A stretch of DNA of 64,000 bases from contig WTGN01000028.1 in NCBI GenBank assembly GCA_011523545.1, positions 46,201 through 110,200 of the forward strand, given 5' to 3'. Source of the DNA: Chloroflexota bacterium. GTDB lineage: Bacteria; Chloroflexota; Anaerolineae; Aggregatilineales; Phototrophicaceae. This document shows positions 1-8,031 of the stretch, piece by piece; within the stretch, counting starts at the first letter, position 1, and each line of letters opens with the position of its first letter. The notes under the pieces are model-generated. The model had not been told where the DNA came from, made no database searches, and saw nothing but the letters and a program-made list of their open reading frames with translations. Both the position numbers and the translations under genes were made by a program.

Positions 1-10
1 CCCAAGGTTC

Positions 11-75
11 GGCGCCTCTGTGAGTCGCCCGCCAAAACGCGCCAAACGTAGGGGCGAGCTACCAGGTCGCCCGCC
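11..75. repeat. R1 hairpin repeats, two copies at left edge
   Basis: Two R1-type hairpins lie side by side. The first is imperfect (GGCGCCTC, loop TGT, GAGTCGCCC). The second, at 52-72, pairs GGGCGAGCT with AGGTCGCCC around an ACC loop with one G-G mismatch and is preceded by the typical GTAG flank. The rest of 1-157 shows no gene. Confidence 0.75.
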
Positions 76-157
76 CACGAAGACATGCATAGCGTGACGC
101 CAGGCCGGGCTTTTCGGCGTAAAACCCTGAAGCACCTGCCTTTGCATGAAGTTGATT

Positions 158-1627
158 TCAACCGCCGGCCTCGACTAAGCGGCGGAATTTGGGCGTTTCA
201 CCGGGCGCCGGCGAGTTGGTGAAGACGCCGCGCGCTATCACTGCCTCGCGACCGCCGAGGGTCTCGATGCGCGCCGCTTGATCGGCCTTGGCCCGCCTGT
301 CGACCGCTTCAGGATCCAGGATCCCGCGCAATTGCGATTCATATTCGATGAGCAGCTGGCTGGCCGCCGCGTCAGGCGCCAGCGCCAGATCATGCAACTC
401 GTTCGGGTCGGCGATCAAGTCGAAAAGCTGGGCGGGCGCGTCAACGTGATAGATGTACTTGTAGCGCCGGTCGCGCAGCATGTAATAGGCGTTGCGCGAA
501 CCGATCGCATGATATTCGGCGAAGACCGTTCTGTCCTGCTCTGGCGCGGCGGCGATGTCCCAGAGTGAGCTGCCCGGTCGGTCGATGCCATCATCCGGCG
601 CTTCGCAGCCGACGGCATCCAGGATAGTTGGATGGCAGTCGATCAGCGAGACAGGCGTATCTACGACTTTCCCCTGTGGCACATCGGGCCCGGCCAGGAT
701 GAAGGGGATGTTGGACGCTTCTTCATACATGGTGAATTTGCCGTAGATGCCGCGCGCGCCGATGTGCTCGCCGTGATCGGAGGTATAGATGACGCGCGTC
801 GAATCGCCTAGGTTCAAATCGTCCAGCGCCGCGAGCACGCGCCCGATTTGCTGATCGAGGAAGGTGCAGATGGCATAGTAGACCGCGTTCAGGCGGCGGA
901 TGGTCGCTTCGGGGAAAGGCCGCTCGCTGCTGAAAAAGCGCCGCATATACTCGTGAGCCGGGTGGCGCGGCCAGTCCTCCGCCTGCCACTGATGCGGCAT
1001 GCTGATCTGCTCATGGGGATAGAGCGCATAGCTTTCCGGCGGCGCGAACCAGGGCGGATGCGGCGTCACGAATGAAAGGAAGAGCGCCCAAGGCTGCTCA
1101 TCGTCTGCGTGAGCGCGCAGCCAACGGATGGCGTTGTCGCGGTTGCGGATGTCGTATTGCTGGTAGGTCGAATCGGCGGGTCCGGCTTCGTCAATGCCCG
1201 GCCGCCAATCGCGCCGAATCGAGCCGTCGCGGATGCCGCTCGCCGGGTCGCCGATGCCCTCAACGACATGCAAGGGCTCGATCTCCCGCCTGAAACCGTT
1301 GTCGTCATCGGCGCTGCGGAAATGCAGCTTACCGATGGAATCGACTTTGATGCCCTGCTCTGTAAGCTGATGCCCCCAGCTGGGCGCCGACCCGTCGTAA
1401 GGGAAGCCGTTATCCCAATTGCCGATTTGGTGCACATATTGACCGGTCGCCAGTGAGGCGCGCGCCGGCACGCAGATGGCGCAATTGGTGTAGGCCGTAC
1501 TGAAGCGCGTTCCCGCCGCCGCCAGCCGATCAAGGTTTGGCGTTTGCACAAGCGGGTGGCCGGCGCAGCCCATCGCCGCGCCTTGATGTTGATCGGAGAT
1601 GATGAAGAGCAGGTTGGCCGGTTTCAT
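158..1627 (-). CDS. Sulfatase (formylglycine-dependent, S1 family)
   Basis: A 489-residue type I sulfatase that should hydrolyse a sulfate ester, most likely on a sugar given the surrounding fucosidases. The N-terminal metal site (LLFIISDQHQG) is followed by the maturation motif CVPAR, whose Cys52 would be converted to formylglycine. GKLHF near residue 100 and SDHGEH near 285 are family motifs that bind metal and sulfate. The ATG has an AAAGG ribosome binding site 7 bases upstream. There is no signal peptide, so the enzyme is predicted to be cytoplasmic, which is unusual for sulfatases that attack extracellular polymers. No maturase (FGE or anSME) gene lies in the window. Exact substrate cannot be read from sequence; GKLHF-type members include choline-sulfatase-like and glycan sulfatases. 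Confidence 0.9.
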   Translation of the reverse strand: MKPANLLFIISDQHQGAAMGCAGHPLVQTPNLDRLAAAGTRFSTAYTNCAICVPARASLATGQYVHQIGNWDNGFPYDGSAPSWGHQLTEQGIKVDSIGKLHFRSADDDNGFRREIEPLHVVEGIGDPASGIRDGSIRRDWRPGIDEAGPADSTYQQYDIRNRDNAIRWLRAHADDEQPWALFLSFVTPHPPWFAPPESYALYPHEQISMPHQWQAEDWPRHPAHEYMRRFFSSERPFPEATIRRLNAVYYAICTFLDQQIGRVLAALDDLNLGDSTRVIYTSDHGEHIGARGIYGKFTMYEEASNIPFILAGPDVPQGKVVDTPVSLIDCHPTILDAVGCEAPDDGIDRPGSSLWDIAAAPEQDRTVFAEYHAIGSRNAYYMLRDRRYKYIYHVDAPAQLFDLIADPNELHDLALAPDAAASQLLIEYESQLRGILDPEAVDRRAKADQAARIETLGGREAVIARGVFTNSPAPGETPKFRRLVEAGG

Positions 1628-1748
1628 TTGGCGCCTTTCAAGCCAGAAGCGTCACGGTGGAAATGATAGCCTGTAACGCGCTGTCAGCGCAAACTCGCGA
1701 TCTGTAGGGAGAGTCGAATGCAGTGGATGCGCCAACATCGCATGGCAA

Positions 1749-1834
1749 TGTAGGGGCGACTTATTAAGTCGCCCGAAAACCTCTACATGGAATGGCGGGC
1801 GACCTGGCCGAGACGCCCCTACAACTTGGAGCAG
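1749..1834. repeat. R1 inverted pair (BIME-like)
   Basis: The left hairpin at 1754-1774 has perfect 9-nt arms (GGGCGACTT / AAGTCGCCC, loop ATT). A second, imperfect copy in opposite orientation follows, so the unit begins with TGTAGGGG and ends with CCCCTACA. It fills most of the 257-base gap between the sulfatase start and the Ldh_2 gene. Confidence 0.8.
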
Positions 1835-1884
1835 GCTGCCGTTAAACTGCTACTGATTGTTCGCCGTCAAGCGAGGTAAGTTCT

Positions 1885-2946
1885 GTGACGATCATCATTC
1901 ACGCGGAACCGCTCCAAGGCCTGGCGCGCGACATCTTCCGGGCGGCCGGCACACCGGCGGATATCGCCGCCGTCGTCGCCGAATCGCTGGTGACGACAAA
2001 CCTGCTCGGCCACGACTCCCACGGCGTCCTGCGCGTGAAGCAATACATCGCGATGATCCGCAAGGGCATGATCCAGCCGGCCCAGCGCCCGCGCTTGCGC
2101 AAAAGTTTTGGCGCGGTGGCGATGGTGACGCTGTCTTACGGCTTCGGGCAGGTTGGGGCGCGCTTCGCCGCCGAGCAGGCGATTGAGATGGCCCGGGAGC
2201 AGGGCATCGCGGCGGTGTCGCTGGGGCAAAGCGCGCATGTCGGGCGCCTGGGCGAGTTCACGGCGATGATCGCGGAGCAGGGCTTGATCGGCATTGGCTT
2301 CGCCGGCGGCGGCTTCTCACATGGTTTTGTGGCGCCTTATGGCGGGCGCGAGCGCCTCTTCAGCACCAATCCGATGTCCTTCGCCGTGCCTTGCGGTGAC
2401 GATGGGACGCTGCTGCTGGATTTCGCGACTTCGGGCATTGCGCATGGCAAGGTCATGCTGGCGCAATCCAAAGGCGCGCCCCTGCCACGGGGAATGTTGT
2501 TGGACAAGGCGGGGCGTCCTACAACGGCGGCGAGCGAGCTGGATGCTGGCGGCGCGCTCTTGCCGATGGGCGCCCACAAAGGCTCGGGCTTGTCGATGAT
2601 GATGGAGATCATCCCCAATCTGCTGGCCGGCGACCGGCCGATGAGCTCGCCGGAGTTTCATTATGGCAATCCGGCCCTTTTCATGGCGCTGCTGCCGGAC
2701 GCATTCGATGAGGAAACTGATTTCTCCGCCCAGGTCGCCGCTTTGAAGGCGCGGGTCAAAGCGGTAAAGCCGGCGGCAGGCGTCGACGAGGTGCTGGCGC
2801 CGGGCGAGCCGGAAGCCCGCTCATACGCCGCACGCGTCAAATCGGGCATACCCTTGCCGAATTCAGTCTGGGCCGATCTCTGCGGGCTGGCGGATGAGCT
2901 GGGCGTAGTTTTGCCTACCCCTCCCCAAAACATTAGGGAGGGGTAA
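1885..2946 (+). CDS. Ldh_2-family NAD(P)-dependent dehydrogenase (malate/L-lactate dehydrogenase-like)
   Basis: A 353-residue member of the Ldh_2 family, which reduces 2-oxo acids or oxidises 2-hydroxy acids (malate, lactate, ureidoglycolate, 2,3-diketogulonate). The family signature HDSHG is at about residues 43-47, and the glycine-rich stretch around AFAVP and DFATSG matches the NAD site. The start is GTG with GAGG 8 bases upstream. The C-terminal residues LPTPPQNIREG and the TAA stop come from a palindromic repeat rather than from family-conserved sequence. Being next to a fucosidase, it could act on lactate or a keto-acid from deoxysugar breakdown, but this is inference. Confidence 0.85.
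   Translation: MTIIIHAEPLQGLARDIFRAAGTPADIAAVVAESLVTTNLLGHDSHGVLRVKQYIAMIRKGMIQPAQRPRLRKSFGAVAMVTLSYGFGQVGARFAAEQAIEMAREQGIAAVSLGQSAHVGRLGEFTAMIAEQGLIGIGFAGGGFSHGFVAPYGGRERLFSTNPMSFAVPCGDDGTLLLDFATSGIAHGKVMLAQSKGAPLPRGMLLDKAGRPTTAASELDAGGALLPMGAHKGSGLSMMMEIIPNLLAGDRPMSSPEFHYGNPALFMALLPDAFDEETDFSAQVAALKARVKAVKPAAGVDEVLAPGEPEARSYAARVKSGIPLPNSVWADLCGLADELGVVLPTPPQNIREG
2916..2945. repeat. Palindromic repeat (10-bp arms) forming the 3' end of the Ldh_2 gene
   Basis: TACCCCTCCC and GGGAGGGGTA are perfect inverted arms around a 10-nt loop. The right arm ends inside the TAA stop codon of the dehydrogenase gene. There is no T-run, so it is not a classical intrinsic terminator. Confidence 0.7.
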
Positions 2947-3010
2947 CTCAATTCTGGGCTACGAAGTTTGTGCGGCGTTAGCACGCCAAATGGAAGTGGG
3001 CAAACTAAAG

Positions 3011-3039
3011 AAGACAGGCAAAAAGTCTGTCAGTAAAAT
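3011..3039 (+). promoter_or_regulatory. Candidate promoter with internal inverted repeat, upstream of GH29 gene 1
   Basis: AAGACA, a 17-base spacer and TAAAAT resemble -35 and -10 boxes. Between them lies an inverted repeat GACAG...CTGTC (9-base spacer) that could be an operator. The leader to the ATG at 3088 would be about 45 nt. Confidence 0.4.
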
Positions 3040-3087
3040 CTATGAGAACCAAATCCAACAGGTTTTCAATCAAAGGAGACTGAGCGA

Positions 3088-4329
3088 ATGTATCAACCCA
3101 AACCGACCAAAGGCAACACCGACTGGTTCACGCATGACCGTTTCGGCATGTTCATCCACTGGGGGCTTTATGCCTTGCCGGCCCGGCACGAGTGGGTGAA
3201 GAACCGCGAAGAACTGACCGACGAGCAGTACGCGCCCTACTTCAAATACTTCAATCCGAAGCGCTTCAATCCCGACCATTGGGCTGAATTGGCGCAGGCG
3301 GCCGGCATGAAGTATATGGTCATCACTTCCAAGCATCACGAGGGCTTCTGCCTCTGGGATTCGCAATATACCGATTACAAGGCGACCAACACGCCCTGGG
3401 GCAAAGACCTGCTTGGCGAAGTCGTTCGCGCTTTTCGCAGCCGCGGCTTGAAGGTCGGCTTCTATTATTCGCTGATCGACTGGCATCATCCCGATTTCAC
3501 CGTCGACATGCGGCATTCGCAGCGCAACCACCCTGACCGCGCCGCCCTGAACGAGGGGCGGGACATGGGCGTGTATCGGACTTATATGAAGAATCAGGTG
3601 CGCGAGCTGCTGAGCAATTTCGGGGTGATTGATGTCATCTGGTACGACTTTTCCTATCCCGGCCCGGATGGCAAGGGGCGCGATGACTGGGACAGCGAAG
3701 GCCTGGAAACGCTGAGCCGCAGCCTGCAGCCGGAGATCATCATCAACAATCGGCTTGATCTGCCGTCATCGGCCGACATCTACACGCCGGAGCAATTTCA
3801 GCCGCGCCAGTGGGTGCATGTCGATGGCGAGCCGGTCGTCTGGGAAACCTGCCAGACTTTCAGCGGCTCCTGGGGTTATCACCGCGATGAAGCCACCTGG
3901 AAGAGCCCGGGCCAGCTAATCCGCATGCTCGTCAACACGGTGTCGACCGGCGGCAACCTGCTGATGAACGTGGGGCCGACGGCCCTGGGCGAGCTGGACA
4001 GCCGGGCGGAGGACGCGCTGGGCGTTTATCGAGACTGGATGGCGCAGCACAGCGAGTCAATCTACGGCTGCACGGCCAGCGCCCTGACCGCGCCCCAGGA
4101 TTGCCGCCTGACGCAAAATGGCGACCTGCTCTACGCGCATGTCTTCGCGTACCCATTCCGCCATCTGCATATTGATGACATCGGCGAACGCATCGAATAC
4201 GCCGAGTTCCTGCATGACGGCAGCGAGATTCACTTCAGCGTCGATGAAGCGGGCACAGCCACGTTGCAACTGCCGGTGATTCAACCGCGGACGGAGGTGC
4301 CCGTGATCAAGCTGTATTTGAAGTCGTAA
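3088..4329 (+). CDS. Alpha-L-fucosidase, GH29 (copy 1)
   Basis: A 413-residue GH29 retaining fucosidase that releases terminal L-fucose. Visible family motifs are FGMFIHWG (19-26), TSKHHEGF (80-87) and WYDF, whose Asp187 fits the catalytic nucleophile position. Start is ATG with AAAGGAGA 8 bases upstream, a very strong site. No signal peptide is present, so it is predicted to be cytoplasmic. It is compact, with only a short C-terminal beta domain. It is one of five GH29 genes in 24 kb; the copies differ clearly from each other in length and in the sequence around the nucleophile, which suggests different linkages or aglycones. Confidence 0.93.
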   Translation: MYQPKPTKGNTDWFTHDRFGMFIHWGLYALPARHEWVKNREELTDEQYAPYFKYFNPKRFNPDHWAELAQAAGMKYMVITSKHHEGFCLWDSQYTDYKATNTPWGKDLLGEVVRAFRSRGLKVGFYYSLIDWHHPDFTVDMRHSQRNHPDRAALNEGRDMGVYRTYMKNQVRELLSNFGVIDVIWYDFSYPGPDGKGRDDWDSEGLETLSRSLQPEIIINNRLDLPSSADIYTPEQFQPRQWVHVDGEPVVWETCQTFSGSWGYHRDEATWKSPGQLIRMLVNTVSTGGNLLMNVGPTALGELDSRAEDALGVYRDWMAQHSESIYGCTASALTAPQDCRLTQNGDLLYAHVFAYPFRHLHIDDIGERIEYAEFLHDGSEIHFSVDEAGTATLQLPVIQPRTEVPVIKLYLKS

Positions 4330-4350
4330 ATCAACATCATTTCAGAATTC

Positions 4351-4490
4351 GTAGGGGCGAGCGGCGGTCAGTGTCTACGCGACCCGGCGGCTCGCCCGTA
4401 CACACCCGCCACTGAACGACCCCGCAACCGGCCGCCTGATGGGTCGGCGCAACAATTTTGCAACGGGCGACCTGGTAGGTCGCCCCTACA
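4351..4490. repeat. R1 inverted pair with nested R5 element
   Basis: The left R1 copy (GGGCGAGC ... GCTCGCCC) is interrupted in its loop by the R5 element GGTCAGTGTCTACGCGACC at 4366-4384. The right copy at 4465-4485 is perfect (GGGCGACCT, loop GGT, AGGTCGCCC) and is followed by CCTACA. The unit occupies almost the whole 169-base space between convergent genes. Confidence 0.8.
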
Positions 4491-4498
4491 TTTGCAGT

Positions 4499-6100
4499 CT
4501 ATCTGGAATAGGAAACTTCCAGAAACTGATTGACGGCGACTTCTCGCAGCGTCTCTTCGTCGCCATTGGGCCAGCGGATTAGCAGCTCGCGAATGCCGGC
4601 CTCGCCCAGCCCGAAATGCAGGGCGGTGTCGTTGCCGGCGCCCAGGCTGGAGCCGCTTTTGACTTCTTGCAGCAGCGTCCTCCCGTCGTCCGTCTTGATA
4701 TAGACGCGCGCGCCGATGGCGTCGCGGTTGATATCGCCGCCGCCGATGAGACGTATGTTGATCCAATTGTTGGCGCCGCCATCCGCGCCGGAGTTGCGGT
4801 AGAGAACGTAACCCTCGTTCCAGTTGCCCAATACGAAATCGAGAAAGCCGTCGCGATCGTAATCGGCGTAGGCCAAGCCCATGCTCGGCTTCAGATCCAC
4901 CAGCCAGTCCGAGGGCGTGACATCGGCGAAGCTGCCATCGCCGCGATTCTTGAAGAGAAAATCGCGGTATTCAAACATCATGCCTTCGGGACCGGATTCG
5001 ATATCGAATTGAATGAACTCGGTGGCGGTTAGTATCAGGTCGAGCCAACTGTCGTTGTTGTAATCGAAGAATATCGTGCCCCAACCGACGGCGCTGCTGG
5101 GACCGACCATGACGCCGGCCTCCTCCGCCACATCGTCAAAGCTGCCGTCGCCCTGGTTCTGCAGCAGCACCATGCCATTGACCATATCCGAGAAGTAAAA
5201 GTCCAGATCGAGGTCATTGTCGTAATCGCCGACCGCCAGGCCCATGCCGTGAATGAAGGTGCGCGCGCCCGCTTCAATCGAGACCTCGCGCCAGCACCAG
5301 CCGCCGCAGCCGGGCCCGTCGTTGCGCCAGAGGATGTTGCCCAGCATATTTTTGAACTGATCGTTGACGACATAGATATCTGGGTCGCCATCGTTGTCAT
5401 AATCGGTGAAGCTGGCGCTGAAGCCGGCGCCCAGCAGCAGGTCGTAATCCAGCAAATGGGTGACGTCTTTGAAGCTGCCGTCGCCGCGATTGCGATAGAG
5501 CGTATCGCGGGCTTCGTCGTGCTCGCGCGTGATGTTGGGGTCGCCGCATTCAGGGAAGCATGACCAGTTGACGACATAGAGATCCAGGAAGCTGTCGCCA
5601 TCGTAATCGCCCCAGGTCGCGGTGCTGCCCTTGCCTCCATCGCCCACCCCGGCGCGTTCGGTGACATCGGTGAAGCCGCGCCCGCTTTTGTTATGGAAGA
5701 GCGCATTGGCGCCATGGTTGAGCACATAGAGATCGAGCCAGCCGTCGTTGTCGTAATCGGCCCAGACCGCGCCCCCGGTCTCGACATCAGCAAGCGCAAC
5801 CTGGGGCGTCAATTCCGACACTGAAAAGCTGCCATCGCCATTGTTGCGATAGAGCACGCTAGGGTCGCGATTGCCGGTGACATAGAGATCAAGCCAGCCG
5901 TCACGGTCATAATCGCCCCAAGCTTGGCCGATGCCGAGGTAGCCGGTGATGAAGTCTTTGTCAAAGAGCTGCCAGTCGCCGCTATGCGTGGCGCGGATGC
6001 CGGCCGATTCGCTGACATCGATAAAGGGTTCGAGCTTGCCGATGGCTGTCAAACATATCACGGCGACTATGAGTATGGCGGCGCGGGCAGCGGACATCAT
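4499..6100 (-). CDS. Exported FG-GAP/VCBS-repeat protein with ASPIC/UnbV C-terminal domain
   Basis: 533 residues beginning with a hydrophobic signal-like segment (AILIVAVICLTAIG). At least seven calcium-binding FG-GAP-type repeats are visible, each with a core such as DYDRDGWLDLYV or DYDNDGDPDIYV, building a beta-propeller. The last 80 residues (GARVYIKTDDGR, LHFGLGEAG, LLIRWPNGDEE) match the ASPIC/UnbV domain. Proteins of this CRTAC1-like type are secreted and often carbohydrate- or surface-related, but their activity is unknown. It starts 47 bases after the second permease gene on the same strand, making it the probable last gene of the sugar ABC transporter operon. ATGATG gives two adjacent possible starts. 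Confidence 0.85.
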   Translation of the reverse strand: MMSAARAAILIVAVICLTAIGKLEPFIDVSESAGIRATHSGDWQLFDKDFITGYLGIGQAWGDYDRDGWLDLYVTGNRDPSVLYRNNGDGSFSVSELTPQVALADVETGGAVWADYDNDGWLDLYVLNHGANALFHNKSGRGFTDVTERAGVGDGGKGSTATWGDYDGDSFLDLYVVNWSCFPECGDPNITREHDEARDTLYRNRGDGSFKDVTHLLDYDLLLGAGFSASFTDYDNDGDPDIYVVNDQFKNMLGNILWRNDGPGCGGWCWREVSIEAGARTFIHGMGLAVGDYDNDLDLDFYFSDMVNGMVLLQNQGDGSFDDVAEEAGVMVGPSSAVGWGTIFFDYNNDSWLDLILTATEFIQFDIESGPEGMMFEYRDFLFKNRGDGSFADVTPSDWLVDLKPSMGLAYADYDRDGFLDFVLGNWNEGYVLYRNSGADGGANNWINIRLIGGGDINRDAIGARVYIKTDDGRTLLQEVKSGSSLGAGNDTALHFGLGEAGIRELLIRWPNGDEETLREVAVNQFLEVSYSR

Positions 6101-6116
6101 CTGAGCAAAGTAATCC

Positions 6117-6145
6117 TCTGCGTCCTCTGCGTCCTCTGTAGTTCA
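6117..6145. repeat. R4 short tandem repeat (CTCTGCGTC units)
   Basis: On the minus strand it reads ACTACAGAGGACGCAGAG followed by another GACGCAGAGG unit. A related sequence is at 20696-20724, also just upstream of a gene on the minus strand. Confidence 0.55.
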
Positions 6146-6147
6146 AA

Positions 6148-7035
6148 TTATCGCTTTACGCCAGAGGTGGCGATGCCTTCGACGAAATAGCGCTGGCCGA
6201 AGATGAAGATGATTAGCACGGGGATGACCGCGATCGTCGCCACCGCCATCATCAGATGCCATTCGGTGTTGCCATAGGCGCCTTGATATTGCACCAGGCA
6301 AACCGGCAGCGTCTGAATATCCGGTGTACGCAAGTACAGCAAGGGTCCGAAGAAATTATTCCAGTTGCCGATGAAGGCGAAGATTGCAAGCGTCGCCAGG
6401 GCCGGTTTGGAGAGCGGGATGAAGATTTGCAGCAGAATGCGCGCATGCCCGGCGCCATCGATCTTGGCGGCGTCCACCAGTTCTTCCGGGATCGTCAAGA
6501 AGAATTGCCGCAGCAGAAAGATGAAAAAAGGCCAGCCGAACCAGGGCGGCACCATCAACGGCAGATGGGTATCCAACCAACCAAACCGGTTGAACAGCAC
6601 ATACTGGGGCACGACCAGCGCTTCATTGGGCAGAAGCATGGTCGCCAGCACCAAGGCGAAGAAAAAATTCTTGCCGCGCGCTTTCAAGCGAGCAAAGGCA
6701 TAAGCGGCCAAGGTGCAAGAAACCATATTCCCGATGATGTTGTTGATCGTGATCTTCAGCGAATTCCAGGTGCAGGTAGTGAAATTGACATAACCGTGAC
6801 CGTACCAGCCGTCGGGGAAATTCTGCCATTGGACAGTCTCCGGGATTAGCGTCGGCGGAAAAGCGAAAACCTGCTTGAGCGGTTTGAGCGCGGTCGACAC
6901 CATGACGAAGAAGGGCAGCATAAAAGCGATGCCGAGCGGCACCAGCAAGGCGAAGGTAAGCAAAAAGCCGATGGTGCGGCGCCCCTGAGTCGATTTGTGC
7001 CAGGCGACGTCTTCTTTGCGTTTTCGCGTCGTCAT
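6148..7035 (-). CDS. Carbohydrate ABC transporter permease (MalG/CUT1 type)
   Basis: 295 residues with about six membrane segments and the EAA loop near residue 195 (EELVDAAKIDGAGHARILLQ), which contacts the ATPase. It forms a heterodimer with the upstream permease; their genes overlap by ATGA, indicating translational coupling. No ATPase gene is in the operon, as is common for CUT1 systems sharing an MsmX-type ATPase. Imported sugar is not readable, but the setting among fucosidases and sulfatases suggests fuco-oligosaccharides. Confidence 0.92.
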   Translation of the reverse strand: MTTRKRKEDVAWHKSTQGRRTIGFLLTFALLVPLGIAFMLPFFVMVSTALKPLKQVFAFPPTLIPETVQWQNFPDGWYGHGYVNFTTCTWNSLKITINNIIGNMVSCTLAAYAFARLKARGKNFFFALVLATMLLPNEALVVPQYVLFNRFGWLDTHLPLMVPPWFGWPFFIFLLRQFFLTIPEELVDAAKIDGAGHARILLQIFIPLSKPALATLAIFAFIGNWNNFFGPLLYLRTPDIQTLPVCLVQYQGAYGNTEWHLMMAVATIAVIPVLIIFIFGQRYFVEGIATSGVKR

Positions 7036-7946
7036 CCCGTTTCAGCCTCGTAGTAAACCCAGCGCCTGCCAACCCAGAACTGAGCGCCCGTCAGCAACAT
7101 GAGAACCACGAACATGATCCAGGCGACGGCGGCGGCGATGCCCAATTGCAGGAATATGAAGGCGTTCTCCCATAAGTACCAAATCAAAACATTGCTGGAT
7201 TCTCCCGGTCCGCCCTCGGTCATCACGCGTATCTCGGTGAAATTCTGGAATGAACTCACGACAGAAATAATGATCACGAAGAAAAGCACCGGCGACAGCA
7301 TAGGCAGCGTCACGTTTCGGAATTTCGCCCAATTGCCGGCGCCATCGATTTCCGCTGATTCGTATAATTCTTTTGGCACGCCCTGCAAGCCCGCCAGCAA
7401 AATAATCATGATAGGACCGACAGAGAACATGCTCATCAAGATGAGCGACGGCTTAACCCAGGTCTTGCTGAATATCCAAGGCGGACCTTGGATGCCGATC
7501 TGCTTCAAGGTGTGATTGAGGATGCCAAGGCGCGGGTTGAAAATCCAGATCCACACCAGCGCCACCGCCACGCCCGCGGTCACCGTCGGCAGATAATAGA
7601 CGGCGCGGAAGAAGGCGATGCCCGGCACTTTCTGATTGAGCAAGACCGCCAGCAGCAAGGCGAATGACACGCCAAATACGACTCTGCCGACGACAATGTA
7701 AAGGGTATTACCAACCGACGTCCAAAAGATCGGATCGTCAAAGAGCTTGACATAATTGTCCAGCCCGATGAATTGCAGATCATCAAGCGAGATGCGCCAA
7801 TCGGTGAAGCTTAATCCCAGCATGCCGAAGACCGGACCGGCGCTAAAGACGACCAAGCCAATCAGCCAAGGCAGAATGAACAAATAAAAGATGCGCTCTT
7901 CGCGCTTGGCGGCCGCTGAAATGGGACGCGATTTTCGTCGAATCAT
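7032..7946 (-). CDS. Sugar ABC transporter permease (MalF/UgpA type)
   Basis: 304 residues, six predicted membrane segments, with the EAA motif ELYESAEIDGAGNWAKF near residue 200. It is the second gene of the minus-strand operon, 85 bases after the binding-protein gene and overlapping the next permease by 4 bases. Length and topology match CUT1 permeases of the MalF/UgpA/LacF group. Confidence 0.92.
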   Translation of the reverse strand: MIRRKSRPISAAAKREERIFYLFILPWLIGLVVFSAGPVFGMLGLSFTDWRISLDDLQFIGLDNYVKLFDDPIFWTSVGNTLYIVVGRVVFGVSFALLLAVLLNQKVPGIAFFRAVYYLPTVTAGVAVALVWIWIFNPRLGILNHTLKQIGIQGPPWIFSKTWVKPSLILMSMFSVGPIMIILLAGLQGVPKELYESAEIDGAGNWAKFRNVTLPMLSPVLFFVIIISVVSSFQNFTEIRVMTEGGPGESSNVLIWYLWENAFIFLQLGIAAAVAWIMFVVLMLLTGAQFWVGRRWVYYEAETG

Positions 7947-8031
7947 TACTAGTGCGCTCGTCTTTATGCCAACGGAGTTGAGGGAGACCGCCGGGCGATC
8001 TCCCTCAAGCAGTGCAATCTAGGATACCGAA

